Notes: generated by a model not told the origin, from the sequence alone. A stretch of DNA of 64,000 nucleotides from Collybia mongolica (GCA_013420905.1 JAAXNY010000001.1:3286001-3350000); one strand, 5' to 3'. Positions 20,341-33,500 are shown, counted from the first letter of the stretch. Translations and numbers: made by a program.

Positions 20341-20862
20341 GTACAGTGACATGTATATTCAAAGGTATGTTTATTGTATATCTGGGGCTGAAACAAGCCA
20401 TTTCCCCCAGTGTGTTGGGTTGATAGGATATTCAAAAAACTGAGGTGACCAGTTGACTAGTAACTAAAGCTAAAAAAGCACTCAAAAACCCTGTGCAGAA
20501 AGCCATATTCTGAATAACATATTAATTTTTTTTATAGGACTTCTTCTAAGTTATAAAGGACACACTCGGACAGCTTATGAGACCTCAACAAGACAAATAT
20601 GTTATGTTTTGCATGTGTGAGGCCAAAAATATTCAAAAGTGACCTGTTGTCCGGTGACTTATGTTATCTGCGGATTTATCCGTATCCGGCAGATAGCTGA
20701 TCCGCGGGTCGGTTGGCGGGCCGGATACGGATAGAAGGGCTCAGTTTAAACTAATCTCCAAATATTATGTCAGCAGACTACGCGTCGAGCTTGCGCGTTC
20801 ACCTTGTTTAAACACTTCTCATTCAAGTATATCACTCGTCCGATTATCATCTCTTATAACTC
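20341..20862. other. Spacer and promoter region upstream of the proteasome gene
   Basis: No gene is seen. Near 20665-20740 there is an inverted repeat, TATCCGTATCCGG and CCGGATACGGATA, with ATCCGCGGGT-like sequence between the arms. CpG becomes frequent from about 20650, marking the switch from repeat to gene island. Confidence 0.5.
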
Positions 20863-21941
20863 ATGGATCACTTTCCTACAAATTGGGGACGCCCGGTAGG
20901 GCTCGCGAGCTCGCTCTTTTGCAACAATTGACGCTTACTACGCACCTTCTCAGAGAAATGATGCCTACGACGCATATGGCACATACCCCATCGCGCAGCG
21001 GCCTCTTAATGGTCCTAAAGATGCATTCACAGTAGGTATACAACACACCCAGTACGATTGAGTTTTGCGTCTCGATTTTCTGTCATTTCAACCTGACAAT
21101 CAGGCAACCAATTGTTACTGGAACGAGCGTCCTGGCCATTAAGTATAAAGATGGAATTATGATGGCGGCGGATAACCTTGGTGCGATGTTTTCCTCAGTA
21201 TTTATGAGATGAATTTATTGAACGATCTCCCCGTTATCAGCTTCATACGGTTCTCTTGCTCGTTTCAAAGATGTTCAACGCCTCCACCCAGTCGGGAATC
21301 ACACAGTCATTGGGGCAGGTGGCGACATGTCTGATTTTCAATATATCCAAACTATTCTTGACGAACTCATGATTGACGAATTTTCTGCGCAAGACGGTCA
21401 CAGTCTTGGTCCTGCTGAAATCCATGAATATCTCGCGCAAGTCATGTATGCCCGGAGGTCAAAGATGAATCCACTATGGAATGCGTTGCTTGTTGGGGGC
21501 TTCAAAGATGGAAAAAGGTATGTACACTTCACGCCCTGACCACGACACCCTCAGCCGATATGTGGCTCAGATTCCTAGCATTTGTTGACCTTCTTGGGAC
21601 GACATACTCGGCATCAACTCTTGCAACAGGGTATGGTTCTCATATTGCGCAGCCGCTTTTGCGTACCGCTGTCGAAGGCAAAGAGGACACGCTCACGGAG
21701 GAAGAGGCTTTGAAAATTATTGAGCAGAGCATGAAGGTGCTGTATTATCGCGATGCGCGAAGCATCAACAAGGTAACACATCTTATTTAATTTTTTTTAA
21801 CGTTGACGATCAAACTCGATGTCACAGTATCAAGTTGCCACAATCACGGCATCGGGAATCCTCATCTCGGAGTCGCGTCATTTGGAGACAGCTTGGTCGT
21901 TTGCTGAAGGTATCAGGGGGTACGGTGCGCAGACGCAATGA
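20863..21941 (+). CDS. PRE4: 20S proteasome subunit beta type-7 (Pre4/PSMB4 type)
   Basis: Structural subunit of the 20S proteasome beta ring. Exons by GT/AG sites and frame: 20863-20895, 20954-21051, 21104-21180, 21241-21517, 21571-21772, 21828-21941; 266 residues. A propeptide-like start (MDHFPTNWGRP, YGTYPIAQRPL) is followed by the mature-type start QQPIVTGTSVLAIKYKDG, then AADNLASYGSLARF, VIGAGGDMSDFQ and RRSKMNPLWNALLVGG, all signatures of this subunit. Beta-7 is not one of the three catalytic subunits. The length is normal and all six exons keep frame. It is the first gene after the repeats, about 520 bp from the gypsy LTR fragment, and looks intact. Confidence 0.93.
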
Positions 21942-22224
21942 TCATGACTCCGTATATATTATCACACCGCTGTTCTCCCCAAATCGGACATTTCCCACAA
22001 TCTGAAACGTTGCGTTGCTCTTCAGTCTCTGCCGTTACCAATTAACCTAGTTATCCTCGAACCTGTGAGCCGCTGAATCGACAGCGTTGACTGTCACGTG
22101 TCGACGGGCCGATAGAATCCACATGACCTTCCTCCCAATGGTTGTAGGCTCACAGGGTCTAGCTTCGGATGGCCGTCAGGTCACGACTCGGCCTATGTCG
22201 AATCTACCAATGCCCATAAAGCAA

Positions 22225-22230
22225 TATAAA
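22225..22230 (+). promoter_or_regulatory. TATA box of the GH28 gene
   Basis: TATAAA lies 38 bp before the chosen ATG at 22268, which supports that start over the in-frame ATG at 22247 only 17 bp from the box. Confidence 0.5.
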
Positions 22231-22267
22231 TCCCCTTGGCCACGCAATGAATTGCCACGGCCTCACG

Positions 22268-23906
22268 ATGAGGATCTTCCCTGGCCTTTTCTATGTTTCA
22301 TGCGTTGCGCTCTTGGGGCTCAGGGTTGTCCGCGCTGGCTCCGTCACCAAGACGGAGTCAGTCTGTACCGTAAACGCTAGCCCAGATAATTCTGACGATG
22401 CGCCTGCAATCCTGCGTGCCTTCCAGCTGTGTAACAAGGATGCATCAGTTGTATTTGACTCATCGACCTATCATATTGAGAGTGTGATGAACACGACTGG
22501 GCTAGAAAATGTGTTTGTAGACCTTCCTGGAACTCTGTTGGTGAGCAAACAGTATTTTTATGTGACCCACCCCATTTTAAGGCGTTCCGCCGAAGTGGGG
22601 TACCAACATCACTTACTGGCGTGCCAACGGCTTGCCATTGGATTATTTAAACATGACAACAGCATGGATGTTTGGAGGGAACAACGTAACGTTTGAAGGC
22701 CATGGGACTGGTACTTTTGATGGTAATGGTCAGCTCTGGTTTGTCCAATCCATTCATCTCCTACCCAACCGGCCAGATTATATGCTCTCTTGCAATGTAG
22801 GTATGACTTCACTCAGGGTGTTTCCAATTTACCAGGCCGACCGATTAGTCTGATGATAACCAATACGACAAAATCTCTATTTTCTCGTATCCGTTTTGTT
22901 CAATCACAGTTCTGGACCATGGCCATCAAAGATTCAGAGGACATTCTGTTAGATGGCATATACATAAATTCTACATCCTCAAGCTCGGTGCATATATTTT
23001 CTTCTGTACATTATGCACATGCAACTCAAAGTAATTTACGGCAGGCCCCAGCTCGGAATACTGATGGTGTAGATACATTCTTTTCAAACCGGATTACTCT
23101 CCGTAATTGGACGGTAACTGGGGGTGATGACAACATTTCTATCAAGGCGAATTCAACCAATATTCTCATCCAAGATTCAGTATTTCATGGTGGTCTTGGT
23201 GTGGCTATTGGGTAATCCGCTTTTCGCCCCCCTAAATTTACACACGGAAGCTGGACCAAAATCCGTAGATCAATTGGTCAATACGTGGGTCAGTACGAAA
23301 GGATCGAAAACGTCACCGCAGAACGCGTTTTGTGCCTCAAAACGAGATACTCGGGTTACATAAAAACATGGACGTAAGCCACCTGACCATTTTCATTACC
23401 TCTTTCTCTGGCGCTAACCCGTGCGCAAGTGGCATTCAACAGAATTTCCCTCCAAATGGTATGTTTCTAACCACGCCATTCTCTTTTGCGTCATTAAACA
23501 TTTCACGGTCATAGGTGGCGGAGGTGGTATTGGTTATGCAAAGAATATTAGTGAGTCCATCCTTTGTTGCGCGATGGAACTACGCCTGATTGTTGTACGG
23601 TAATATAAAGCATTCCGTGACTTCACGCTTGTGAATGTTACGGACCAGGTCTCCCGTATTACTCAATGCACGTCATTCTCTGGAGCTACGGGAGGTTGCG
23701 ATACATCATTATTTCAAATCTCTGATGTCACATGGGGGCCAATGACCGGAAACGTCGCTTCTGGTGTACTCGCAGCATTACAGTGCAGTGGTGCTGCCCC
23801 CTGCCCAGGGATCAAATTCGTCGGTTTCAACCAAATTGCAACCTCTGGCACTCGCGAAATTAGGTGCAGTCATATTCAAAATCCTGTTGGATTTAACTGC
23901 ACTTAG
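22268..23906 (+). CDS. Secreted glycoside hydrolase family 28 (polygalacturonase-like)
   Basis: Hydrolyses pectic polysaccharide; the exact linkage is not readable. Exons: 22268-22540, 22596-22738, 22801-22987, 23045-23211, 23269-23373, 23430-23458, 23515-23550, 23611-23906; 411 residues. A signal peptide (MRIFPGLFYVSCVALLGLRVVRA) precedes a parallel beta-helix. GH28 marks: NTDG (D208), GGDD (D229, D230), an FHGGLG segment (H249) where many members have GHG, and RYSGYIKTW (K289). The third intron is 57 bp and has no in-frame stop, so its retention would stay in frame. Two very short exons (29 and 36 bp) are needed to rebuild the PPNGGGGGIGYAKNI region. It converges with the HAM1-like gene. 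Confidence 0.88.
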
Positions 23907-24373
23907 GGTGGGTTGACGGAGATACAAAGAGGTCACACACTTGTATGATATGGGATTATCAAAGCGTTGAGAAGTTCAGAATGGGCTGTGTGATCACACT
24001 GAATATGCAGTGTCGAAAACGTGGACTGTAAGGTAGATGCAAGAAGTGGAAAACATATCGTATGACCCTATCTATAGTCCTGGGGGTTTCCGCAAAGTTC
24101 CTTCTCATTTGATCAAAAGTATTGTGTTGCAGTTCAGCCGTCGTCAATGACGCCAAAAAGGAACAAAGGTTTCATCCAAAGTACATACTCGAAGATGTAC
24201 ACTCACTCTCTTGTGTAACAGGTTTGATACTTCTTGTGATCAGCGTCATGCTCCTGACTTTCTGAAGAGCGGCAAATAGGAAATGAATCATGTAGTGATA
24301 CAAAATGTGACGATAGTAGTACCGGTAATACAACACTGTTCAAAGTGGTTCGACAAATAGGCGAGTACAAGGT

Positions 24374-27008
24374 TCAGACATCAAATGCTTGACTCTTCCA
24401 CCCTTCGCTCTTCAACTCCTTTTGCTTCTTTGCATCAACTGTTTTCTTGAATGTCTGGACTTGTCTTCGACCCTCTTGCGCCAACCCCTCTACCTGCCGC
24501 TTAGCTTGCCCTGTGGCCTCCTTCACCTGAGCCTTTGCTCCTTGGCCAACCCGTTGCACATCCTCTGTATTCACGTCAACATCCATTCCTGTTGCATCCC
24601 TCACCACATCGCCAGCCCTCTTTCCCAGAGGTTCTGACGCAGTTCCCAATGGTCCCCTCTTCTCCCCACTCAGAATCTGCGGCTCTGCACCCATTGCAAA
24701 CTTCACGTCTGCGGACCCAGCCCCAAATTGACGTTGTTCAACAACAACACCTGTTCCTGTAGCTCTCCACTCAACTTCGGCATCTCCACGCTCCATTCTC
24801 TCCCTCTTGAATCTGCCGATTTCACTCCAAAGTGCGGCGAAGATGGACGCCCCACCACCCAACCCCGTGTCCTCGAATACCTCCCGCCGTTTCCCCACGT
24901 CCCATGCAACTCCATCCGCCCACTCGATAGCTGTCCTAATCTGACCTGCCAATGTCTTTTCTAACGCTTCGCGGAACCGCATGACGAAGATGGGCTTGAA
25001 CATCGAGAATAAAATTCCATGGTTACTTTCCTTAACTTCCATCTTGACGTCTTCACTAATCTCAACCTTCACATATTCGACAACGTGAAAGTGATTCAGA
25101 TGCTGACGCGAGCTAGTGCCGGTGACGGTCCGGGGGATTAAGCGGACCTTGACGTCAACCGCAACGCCTTGAGCTGGGAGAGTAAGGCCAAGCAACCCAG
25201 TAAATTCTGAAGGTGTAAGCGCAGTCGCCTGAAGGTCTTTATACCAAAAGGATACATCCTTCAGAGTAAGTTGTAAAGCTTCGATTTTGATGCGGGTAAG
25301 TGTGCCGATAGAGGTCTGAGAGGATGGTGCAGGGGAACTAGAGGTCTTTATATCAACATCCGTTATGTTGCGTATATAGACGTGGGAAGGCAAGAGGTTG
25401 AGAGAAGAAATGTCCAAGTTCTCCAGCACAAATTCGATTTCGGAATCTTTGTATTCAGTTCTATTTGTAACGAAGATGTCAGGGGGCATTTCCGAAACGG
25501 TTATAATTCACGTACCGTGGAATAGGGATGTCTCCTAGAAAACCAACGACACGGGGAAGGTACACTCTGAAAATATCCTGCCAGAACCACGTCGCCCGCT
25601 CCATGAGCGCTTCCAGTCCAGTTTCCGCCTCACCCCCCGCTTCCACGAGTCCTTTCTCGATATCAGCCCCTAATTTGACATGTGTATCCTTCAGGCGATT
25701 CAGATCCTTATCATTGTTCAAACCATCCTGGAACCTAGAAAGCTCCACCTTCAAATCGTCAATTGCTTTCTTCCAATTACTGTCTTTTTCCAACAGAGTC
25801 CTCCACCTTACTCGGAGATCTTTTCGTTTATGTTTTGACTCTTCTGAGCGGACATATCCCTCCTCCGTCAAATTTTTTCTTGCCAAATCAAAAAACTCGT
25901 CGAACCATTCCCTAAGGTCAGGGTCGCTTCCGATCAGCGCCACACAAATGCGTGCTTTGTTCATGACAGGATCTAGGGAAATGGAGGAGAGGCGTTCGAG
26001 AAGAGTCTGGAAGATATGCAGGGCTTTGGGAACGTGTTGCTCTGGAGTGGGATCATTTATGAATGAAGAGAGTGTGTTGTCTTCGGCGCTGATAGAAGCA
26101 ACGGAATCCATAGATTGATGAAGTCGTTTCTGAATTATGGAGAATATTGTGGTGATCGAATCACGATATACGGGATCGGACTGAGCACGATCACATAGCT
26201 GTGTACGCCATCAAAAAACTGAAATTGTAATGTCAGAATTAAAAATACCTTGAGATATGCGTCCTGAACGCGACTTGAAGTCCGGTCGGTTTTGTCCTGT
26301 ACGGAGGAACTGACGCCTCGCCCAGAATCAATGATGCTATCTCCTGCACCTTTCACTGCTTCTATGCCATGATCCCACTGTACTTTCACATCACCTTTTT
26401 CTGCCTCAACACGCTCCGTACTTCTGCCGGTTATATTCGTCCTCTCACCCTTCTCGATGCCTTGCTCAATCTCCCTCAAACCCTCCTTGGCACTGCTCGC
26501 ACTCACTTCTACAAGCTCGGCAGCATCTGCAAGGGACAAACGAGTGAAAGACGCAAAGTCGTTTAAGAGAGAAGTGGATTCGGAAGAGAGGGAAGTCCAG
26601 AAAACAGAGAGAAGGGAACGCAGAGAGGAGCGGATAGCGTTAATGTCGGCCATGGCCTTATCCTTGTCAATGCTGGCGGTTGTGTTGGTGTTGACAAGAT
26701 CACCTTCACTGAGATGCCAAATGGCTTCTTGGAGGATATTGTCGCCTGGGCAAGACATTGAATTAGCCGGTCGACAATAATAGGTTAGAGTTACCGTTTT
26801 TGTTCATAGAAAGTTGTTTGTATGCGTCAAGGACATCTCTGACGCGTTTAGCCAGAAGGCGTCCATGGGAACTAAGGCTACCAGTGGATGCAGGTTCGGC
26901 AGAGGTGATTCCTACCTTGTCGAGCCAGTCAATGAACTGATTTACTTGCTGCGTCGACGGTAGTTTTCCGGCGTCAAGAGCTGCTACAATTGAAGTTGCT
27001 TTGTCCAT
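24374..27008 (-). CDS. HAM1-like protein (DUF4449-type C-terminus), 826 residues
   Basis: Exons on the minus strand: 27008-26795, 26745-26249, 26198-25516, 25460-24374; the sum keeps frame. Start MDKATSIVAALDAGKLPS. A helical N-terminal two-thirds contains FIDWLDKVG, AYLKLCDRAQSDPVYRDS, WFDEFFDLARK and ATWFWQDIFRVYLPRVVGFLGDIPIPRT. The C-terminal part, with EFVLENLDISSLNLLPSHVY and VSFWYKDLQA, matches the fungal HAM1-like family, whose fold resembles lipid-binding tubular proteins; that role is inference. The tail (about residues 720-826) is rich in Lys/Gln/Glu repeats. No signal peptide. Its start is 631 bp from the divergent secreted-protein gene. Confidence 0.82.
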
Positions 27009-27570
27009 GGTGGTGGAGATGAGAGGGGAAATTTGGAGGCCATTGACGATGATTTGAGCTTTATATGGTCAGACACTGGTGTCATTGGTGATGATGCCAT
27101 GACGTCAAGAGCGTCAACGATCGGGGCTGCTTTACAGTCTGAGGGGCCGGAAGTAACATCATAGGCATCTTGCTTGTGTCTGATTGGTCCAAGAGTCGAT
27201 GGCTTGTCCATATTCAGCACGTGACTCACCCCGCCCAAACGCCTCCCCGCACCAGAGCTGTCGTCGTATTCCTTTGCAGGCGGATCTCGCGAGGTTCACA
27301 GCTAATGGTTCCACGAAAAATGTATGTACTCCTTTGTGATCGCTTATAGTATGCATCCAATCTCTGTACTTCTCAACATATTTTGGCACTCCCCTTCTCT
27401 CCGCACACCACTCGGATTGGTGGGTTGTGTTTCCGAAAACCAGTTCCGACCTCTTCGTACAGGTCTCGAAATCTCATCCGTAACCCCTCAACGTGCCTCT
27501 CACATCTTTATCACTGAAAATGCCACCTCGGCGTCGCAAAGCCGTATCTCGTGATCAATCTCGGTCAAGG

Positions 27571-27577
27571 TATAAAG
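27571..27577 (+). promoter_or_regulatory. TATA box of the small secreted protein gene
   Basis: TATAAAG lies 69 bp upstream of the ATG at 27640, at the end of the divergent intergenic region. Confidence 0.5.
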
Positions 27578-27639
27578 GCCCGCATAAGTACAGCGCCATC
27601 GCTTTAGCTTCACTTCCTACGCCCCCTCGTCTGCGCAGT

Positions 27640-28362
27640 ATGTTATTACAAACCATCGTCGCGTTCGGTATCGCCGTCCTTGCCCTGGCAAACCCCGTTG
27701 CACGCCAGATTGAGCCCTGCACAACGACCTTCACTGGTATTCTCGCTGCGAACCACCAAGGTGAGCCCTATCCTCATATAAAAACTGTATTCTAACTTTT
27801 AAGCCAGGCGTATGGAAGTCCTTCACTCTCAACACGCAAAACCAGGTTGCGTACATTGGTGATGCTCAGAACCCACTTCATGTCGAGTTCCAGCACTGCC
27901 CAATCCTTGAAGTTGGGCTCCCCCATGAGACTACTCAGAGTGGTGGGCAGCTCGTCCACTTGTGCTCAATGTATCTCTCACCTCTCGGACTGTAGGTCGC
28001 GTCTTTGTTCCATCAAAGAACAAGTGCATTGCAATCACCAACCAAGCGAATTCCGTTGGGCCTTACTACACCACCCTCGCAGACTGCAGCACCGAATATC
28101 CGCAGCGCTGGGTTGTCGACCTGAGTAACAATGACGCTCTCAAATGGGTATATATCTCCCTTCTCTGCCCTGAATCTGAATAGCTACTAAGTTTGAATAG
28201 TCTGGAAACAGTGACGAGGAGGGTACTATCCTCCAAGGAGGCTGTGGCCTTCTCGGCTACAAGTCACACAACGGCGGCGAACCTGTCAACACCCACTCCA
28301 ACAAACAGATCACCATCGAATGCAACGGAACTCCTTTCCGCTTTGCTCAGACAGCTGCTTAA
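27640..28362 (+). CDS. Small secreted protein, function unknown
   Basis: Exons 27640-27760, 27808-27942, 27996-28147, 28201-28362; 189 residues. A clear signal peptide (MLLQTIVAFGIAVLALANPVA) is followed by a Cys-containing domain with CTTTFTGILAA, GRVFVPSKNKCIAI and ILQGGCGLLGY, ending FRFAQTAA. No catalytic motif is recognised. Size and secretion would fit a small secreted protein of a plant-associated or saprotrophic fungus, but no role can be assigned. The three introns are 47-53 bp, and splicing is supported by continuous frame. It is the last gene before a large retrotransposon block. Confidence 0.72.
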
Positions 28363-28938
28363 TGATTCCAATGGTCCTGAACCTTCACCTACAGACCGAC
28401 AAGTTGAACATTGTATATCCATACGAGATGGAATACATAGCATTCGTACTGTACCCTATTGCGCAGTCAGAATTGACCCATCTAGTTTATTAACATTGAC
28501 AATATGACATATATTCCGGGTTATATAGTATACTCTTGCTACACTACTCACAGCTTCGACGCCGGCTATGGACGTCGAATTCGTGCACATGTTAGCAAGA
28601 GGCAGCAGATTGGTGAATCACGGGCATTGGATCTAGTTCCCGATTTGGAGGCGGTGATTCCCGAGCAGTAATGGATCATCAGATGCCACCAACCAGATCA
28701 AAGTAGCTGGACAGTTCAGCTGTATTTCAGTGGACTTCATGTATATTCAAGTAAGTGTTGGAAAATCACTCTCTATATTATCACGTGACCGCATGGTCCG
28801 TGTGACATATCTCCAATGGTCCATGTGCACACCCTAATTGGGTAGCTTACACTGTACTAATATAACAGATTATATCCTTCTCTCATACTAGTAAATCTAC
28901 TAGCACACAAGGTAAGATTGATGATAGCCAGTAGTTAC
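28363..28938. other. Intergenic; possible start of a copia-type LTR
   Basis: No gene is seen. From about 28756 the sequence TGTTGGAAAATC, followed by short tracts ending near ACACAAGG, resembles the start of a Ty1/copia LTR and precedes the copia remnant downstream. The other LTR was not found, so this is tentative. Confidence 0.3.
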
Positions 28939-30328
28939 TGTAAGGGCCAGCATTGCCACAAGCACTATCTGAGGGAGGGTGATGTGCACAGCGAGATCAA
29001 CCATGTAGGGAAGGGGGCACTCAGAACACAGGCAGCTTAGTCACACAAGGATGACCCAGACCTAAGGTGTTGCAAAGGTGCAGACCCTGAAGGGTGAGCA
29101 CCAGCTATATATGGTACATTAATGGGTAAACTAGGGAGGTACTTCAGAATATGATATATGCCTACTTGAGCATGCAACAGTGTGCTGGTAAGGCACCTGT
29201 AAGGAGTAAATGTATTGTCCATGAAAGGGGTAAGGGGTGGGGTCACAAGGTTAGTAGGATTACACCAAAGTCAGGTATACAGCAGCATATGGAGACATAT
29301 GATGGTGTGATACAATGCTTCTTGATCTTTTACCACCACCATCTGACTGTGGGAATTCGTCCCTCCTGCACTAGGTCGTCCCTAAACTACCTAACACCTC
29401 ATCCCTAATCGAGATCACCTTTCATCAGACCATTCTTTTGGCCTGGGTCACTATCCTTTTACACCATATCCCAATTTTAACTTATCAGAGCTGATCCTGA
29501 CTATCTGCAGGGTCATCTCATCTTGCCTGTACTGGGGGCTTCACTAATCTGTTCACATCCACCTTATCAACTACCAGGCCACATGAGGACACCACAACTC
29601 TTGTACTCTGCTTTGCGCAGATCCTTAGGGAGCATCACCGCCAACATTTTTGACAATTTTTTTGTACTTGCTTAACCACTACACCCAAATACAAAAGGAG
29701 GAAGGGGTCTGGCCCCCAATCAGCTACTGTCCCTGCACAGAGCACACCTCTTGGGGAGAATGCCAGTTTATTGTCCAATGGTGGGATTTGGTGGCCTCAT
29801 TTTGGAGGGGAGCCATTGCTTTGGGAGAGCGGTGTGGAACAGGGGGGCAAGTAATAGGGGGACTCAGGAGAGGGGGAGCAGGTTTGAGGTATGGGTCGTT
29901 CATTTAGATTGGACATTTATCTTCAACACTGGGGGGGAGTAATGGGTTTCCAGGGCAACCTGAAAATACCAGGGGGGGAGTGGAACGGGGTACCAACGTG
30001 AAGGGAGGGGACCATGCCCCAACAAGCAAAGGCAAACCTTTAAGGCATTGGGAGGTTCAGACATGGTACAGTACAATACTGTTGGACTGCAGGTATCCTC
30101 AGTCTAGACCCGTAATATGACCTGGAGAGCAACTTAGTGTACAGCTCCACCCTGATGGCCCATTACAGATTACTTAGTGGTAATAGGTATTTATGCCCAC
30201 ATGTAGCTGGGTCAAACCCACATGCACTTAATATTATTATATGAACCAAAAAAAAAAAAAAAAAAAGATGGTGTGATATTAGTCCAAGTGACTAGATGGG
30301 GGTGAACTAGCACTCCCCTTACAGTTAC
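28934..30328 (+). mobile_element. Solo LTR with TSD GTTAC, carrying retroposon copy 3
   Basis: LTR 28939-30323 begins TGTAAGGGCC and ends CCCCTTACA, and is flanked by GTTAC at 28934-28938 and 30324-30328. Removing the retroposon leaves about 419 bp. It is homologous to the solo LTRs at 3854 and 43064 (shared CCATGTAGGGAAGGG and GTTGCAAAGGTGC segments, TATATATGGTAC TATA region). Confidence 0.88.
29301..30278 (+). mobile_element. PolyA retroposon, copy 3, with 12-bp TSD
   Basis: Plus-strand element at 29313-30266: 5' end CAATGCTTCTTGATCTTTT, a 3' A-run at 30248-30266, and TSD GATGGTGTGATA at 29301-29312 and 30267-30278. It is inserted within the solo LTR. The conserved frame at 29650-29907 (FLYLLNHYTQIQKEEG, CPCTEHTSWGECQF) is shared with copies 1, 2 and 4, but no domain is recognised. 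Confidence 0.88.
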
Positions 30329-30540
30329 ACTCCTGTATCATAGTAGTAGTGTCTGCTGTGCACATGCCTAATCAATAGGTTATGGGCCCCAACAGCCATA
30401 ACAGCACCCTAACAGGATGCAGTGACTGGCAGTTGCTCTTACCTTGACAACTCCTATGTCATACCTTTGCACCTCATGGCTGCATTGGAATACATCAGGT
30501 ATCATCAAGTGTTTTGATCTCATCTAAAAGTCATCTAAGT

Positions 30541-33500
30541 CTAAAAGTCATCAGAAGCTGATGTGCTTTATTTGCAGCATCTCAACAAACTTCTTACAAA
30601 CATGTCTTCTTCTCTCCAATCCCTTGTTCCCCTCTTCTCTGGAAAGAACTACCATCAATAAACAGTCACCATGGCTAACTGGCTTTGCTTCCAGTCCCTT
30701 TGGTTGATCACCTTGAGAGACCTTCCTATCTCTTAGTGAAACTGCCACAGATATGGAGCAACTTGATGTCCAACTCAAATCCACTGAAATTGATATCCCA
30801 GCCTATCTTCTAGCACTCATAGTGCTCAATGCATTACCCAAAAATTGGAGGCATCTACAGGCCATGGCATTAACCTGGAAAAAAACAGCTGCACATTCTT
30901 GGCTGTCAAAAATGCTATTATTCAGGAGAACCAGTGCAGACAGCATGGTGGAAATCCCAGCTCCTCCAACCAGAATGTGTTGAAAATCCCCACAGTCAAA
31001 TGAAAGGGTAAGAACCCCCAGTAGAAGGGGCAATCTGGTGGGCAAGGAAATCAGGGTCAGAACAATCAGGGTCAACAGCAGCAGCACAACCATGTGCCAC
31101 AGAACCAGAACAGTGGTAACAATGAACAGAAACAGCACAAATGTGGGAAGCACAGAGGCAAACAATGTGCCACTGCTGCTAATGCCAACAATTACTCCTC
31201 AGACCACAGCTATTTTTCTAATTATATTCACACCACTTCAGACCTGCCAGCCTCATTCCATCCAGCTGAATTCTACCCACCATTTCCTTCTACTTACATG
31301 CCTAAGGGTAAACAGCCTCAACAAGTGCATTCCCACACTCCAACTCCCCATCCATATGCACAACAGTGTTACTCAGGCATCATGGGTAAGGCAGCTCATC
31401 AGCCATATTCAACTTACACCAAAGCATGTGATCTTGCATCACACATCAATGACCCACCCACTGCAGCTAACCTAAAGCTGCTTGAGAAATCTACATGGGC
31501 ATGCCTGATCTGAGCATATCAGATCCATGTTGACATGCTCCACATGAACAGCCTGTTGCATTGATCTCATGGATAGAAGACCTCCTGGAATCTTTGGAAA
31601 TGGTCTCTCTACTCAAAGCAGAAGATGTTGATATAAATGAGCAATTGGATTGGGGACCTGACACAGAGATGGCACTAGAGGGAACTGGAAATTTTAACAA
31701 CAACATTGGCAAGGCAAGTACCTCACATTCTCACAACAATGTCCCTAGTTGACATCAAATTTTTGCAGTGATCTATTAAGGTAAGTGCAAGGTGTAAACT
31801 AGCATATTTACCTTTGTTTGTAAATATGGACTTGGACAACCATTGAGTCACATTTTACAACTTGTGCAGATTGTAAGGGAGAAAACTGCTTTCCAGACAA
31901 ATAGATGATGAATTCCAGTGCATCACTGTATTGCACCACAGATTTTAATGACTTCACATCTTATATGCCTGTAAAGGATCCTGAGCCAGTTAGAATGGCT
32001 TCAGCTGGATATCCTATTTTTATCAAAGGAACAGGCTTGGTATTTATCAAACACAAAATCTTTATTAATGGCACTAATAAAAGTTTTGAGTTAACATCTT
32101 GACTTTACCCTGTGCTTCATATACCTGATCTGGATGTACACTTCCTTTCAATGAGCAAATTCCTCCATAATGGACATACTGTCCAAGCTGATCAAAATCA
32201 GGTTAATTTTTATAAAAATGGTTAATGCATTCTTCAAAGCAGAAATGCTAATAGCTATAATACAAATATCTATTGGGGTGAGATGAGTATAGAATGCCCC
32301 CCTCCTCAGGCTAGTGCCTTGCTTTACTCCATTGACTATGACACATGGCACAAGCATCTTGCCCACCCTTCTAAAGAAGTGATCCAAAATAGTGGTAACC
32401 TTAAAGGTTTTCCCACTAAGCTTGACATTCCCAGCAAGGACAAACTTCATCCCAGCTGCACCAAAGGGAAAATGACTGAAAAGTCATTCCCAGCATCAGG
32501 AATGTGGGCCAAAAAGCCCTTTGATTTGATTTACTCTGACTTAAAGGAGTTCCCTACTGAATCTTATTGCAAATTTAAATATGTAATGATATTCCTTGAT
32601 GACTGCACCTCTGTTGCATGGAGACACAATCTACATAAGAAATCTGATACCATCACAGTGCTGAAGCACTTTCACACTCTGGTGAAAAACCAGTTTAATG
32701 TTACAATCAAGTGTTGGCATTCCAATGCAGGGGGAGAATTTAAGTCTCAACCATTCCTGGATGAATTAAAAAATCTGGGAATTGTGATTGAACAAAGTGC
32801 ACCATACATGCCACAGCAGAATGGCAGAGCAGAGTGCCTAAACAGGATGTTAATTGAAAAAGCACAGACAATGCAATTTATTGCCTGCCTACCAGACTCA
32901 TGGTGGGAATCTTCAGCATGAACCATGTTGTTCATATTTATAACTGAACTCCAATGAAGTGCCTTAATTGGCAAGCTCCCCTGGACAAACTCCAGAAAGG
33001 GTTGGTTAATGTCTCACATTTTAGAATTTTTGGATGTGGAACCCATATACATTTACCAAATGGTGTTCAGCACCTAGATCCAAACTAATGGTGTACCTAG
33101 GACAGGCCCCTGGTGTGAAGGCCCATCTCTTTATGAGACTCCACAACAATAGTTAGTTTACCAGAACAACAATTATATTTGATGAATGCCTGTTCCCAAA
33201 GTGTCCTGTATTGAAAGAACCATCATGGACCCCATTTAGAACAGACAATTATTATAACAATACCCCAGACTATTCCTCCAGTGGTCACTTCAGTGATGAG
33301 GATAACATGATGTCCCTACCAGAACCTCCTCAGTTTAAACCATCAGCACCCCAAAGTCACAAAGTGATGGTGATGATGATCCTAACATGCCACAGGATTG
33401 ACCATTGTCACCTCAGCAAGATGGTGAACCATGCCAAGAAGACCAAGAAGAGGAATTACCTCAATGGTCAGGTCAAGTTAGGAACATCTCTGCATGTCCA

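Noticed and set aside
24389..26780. Plus-strand frames opposite the HAM1-like gene
   Set aside because: Antisense to a gene whose four exons join in frame with family motifs.
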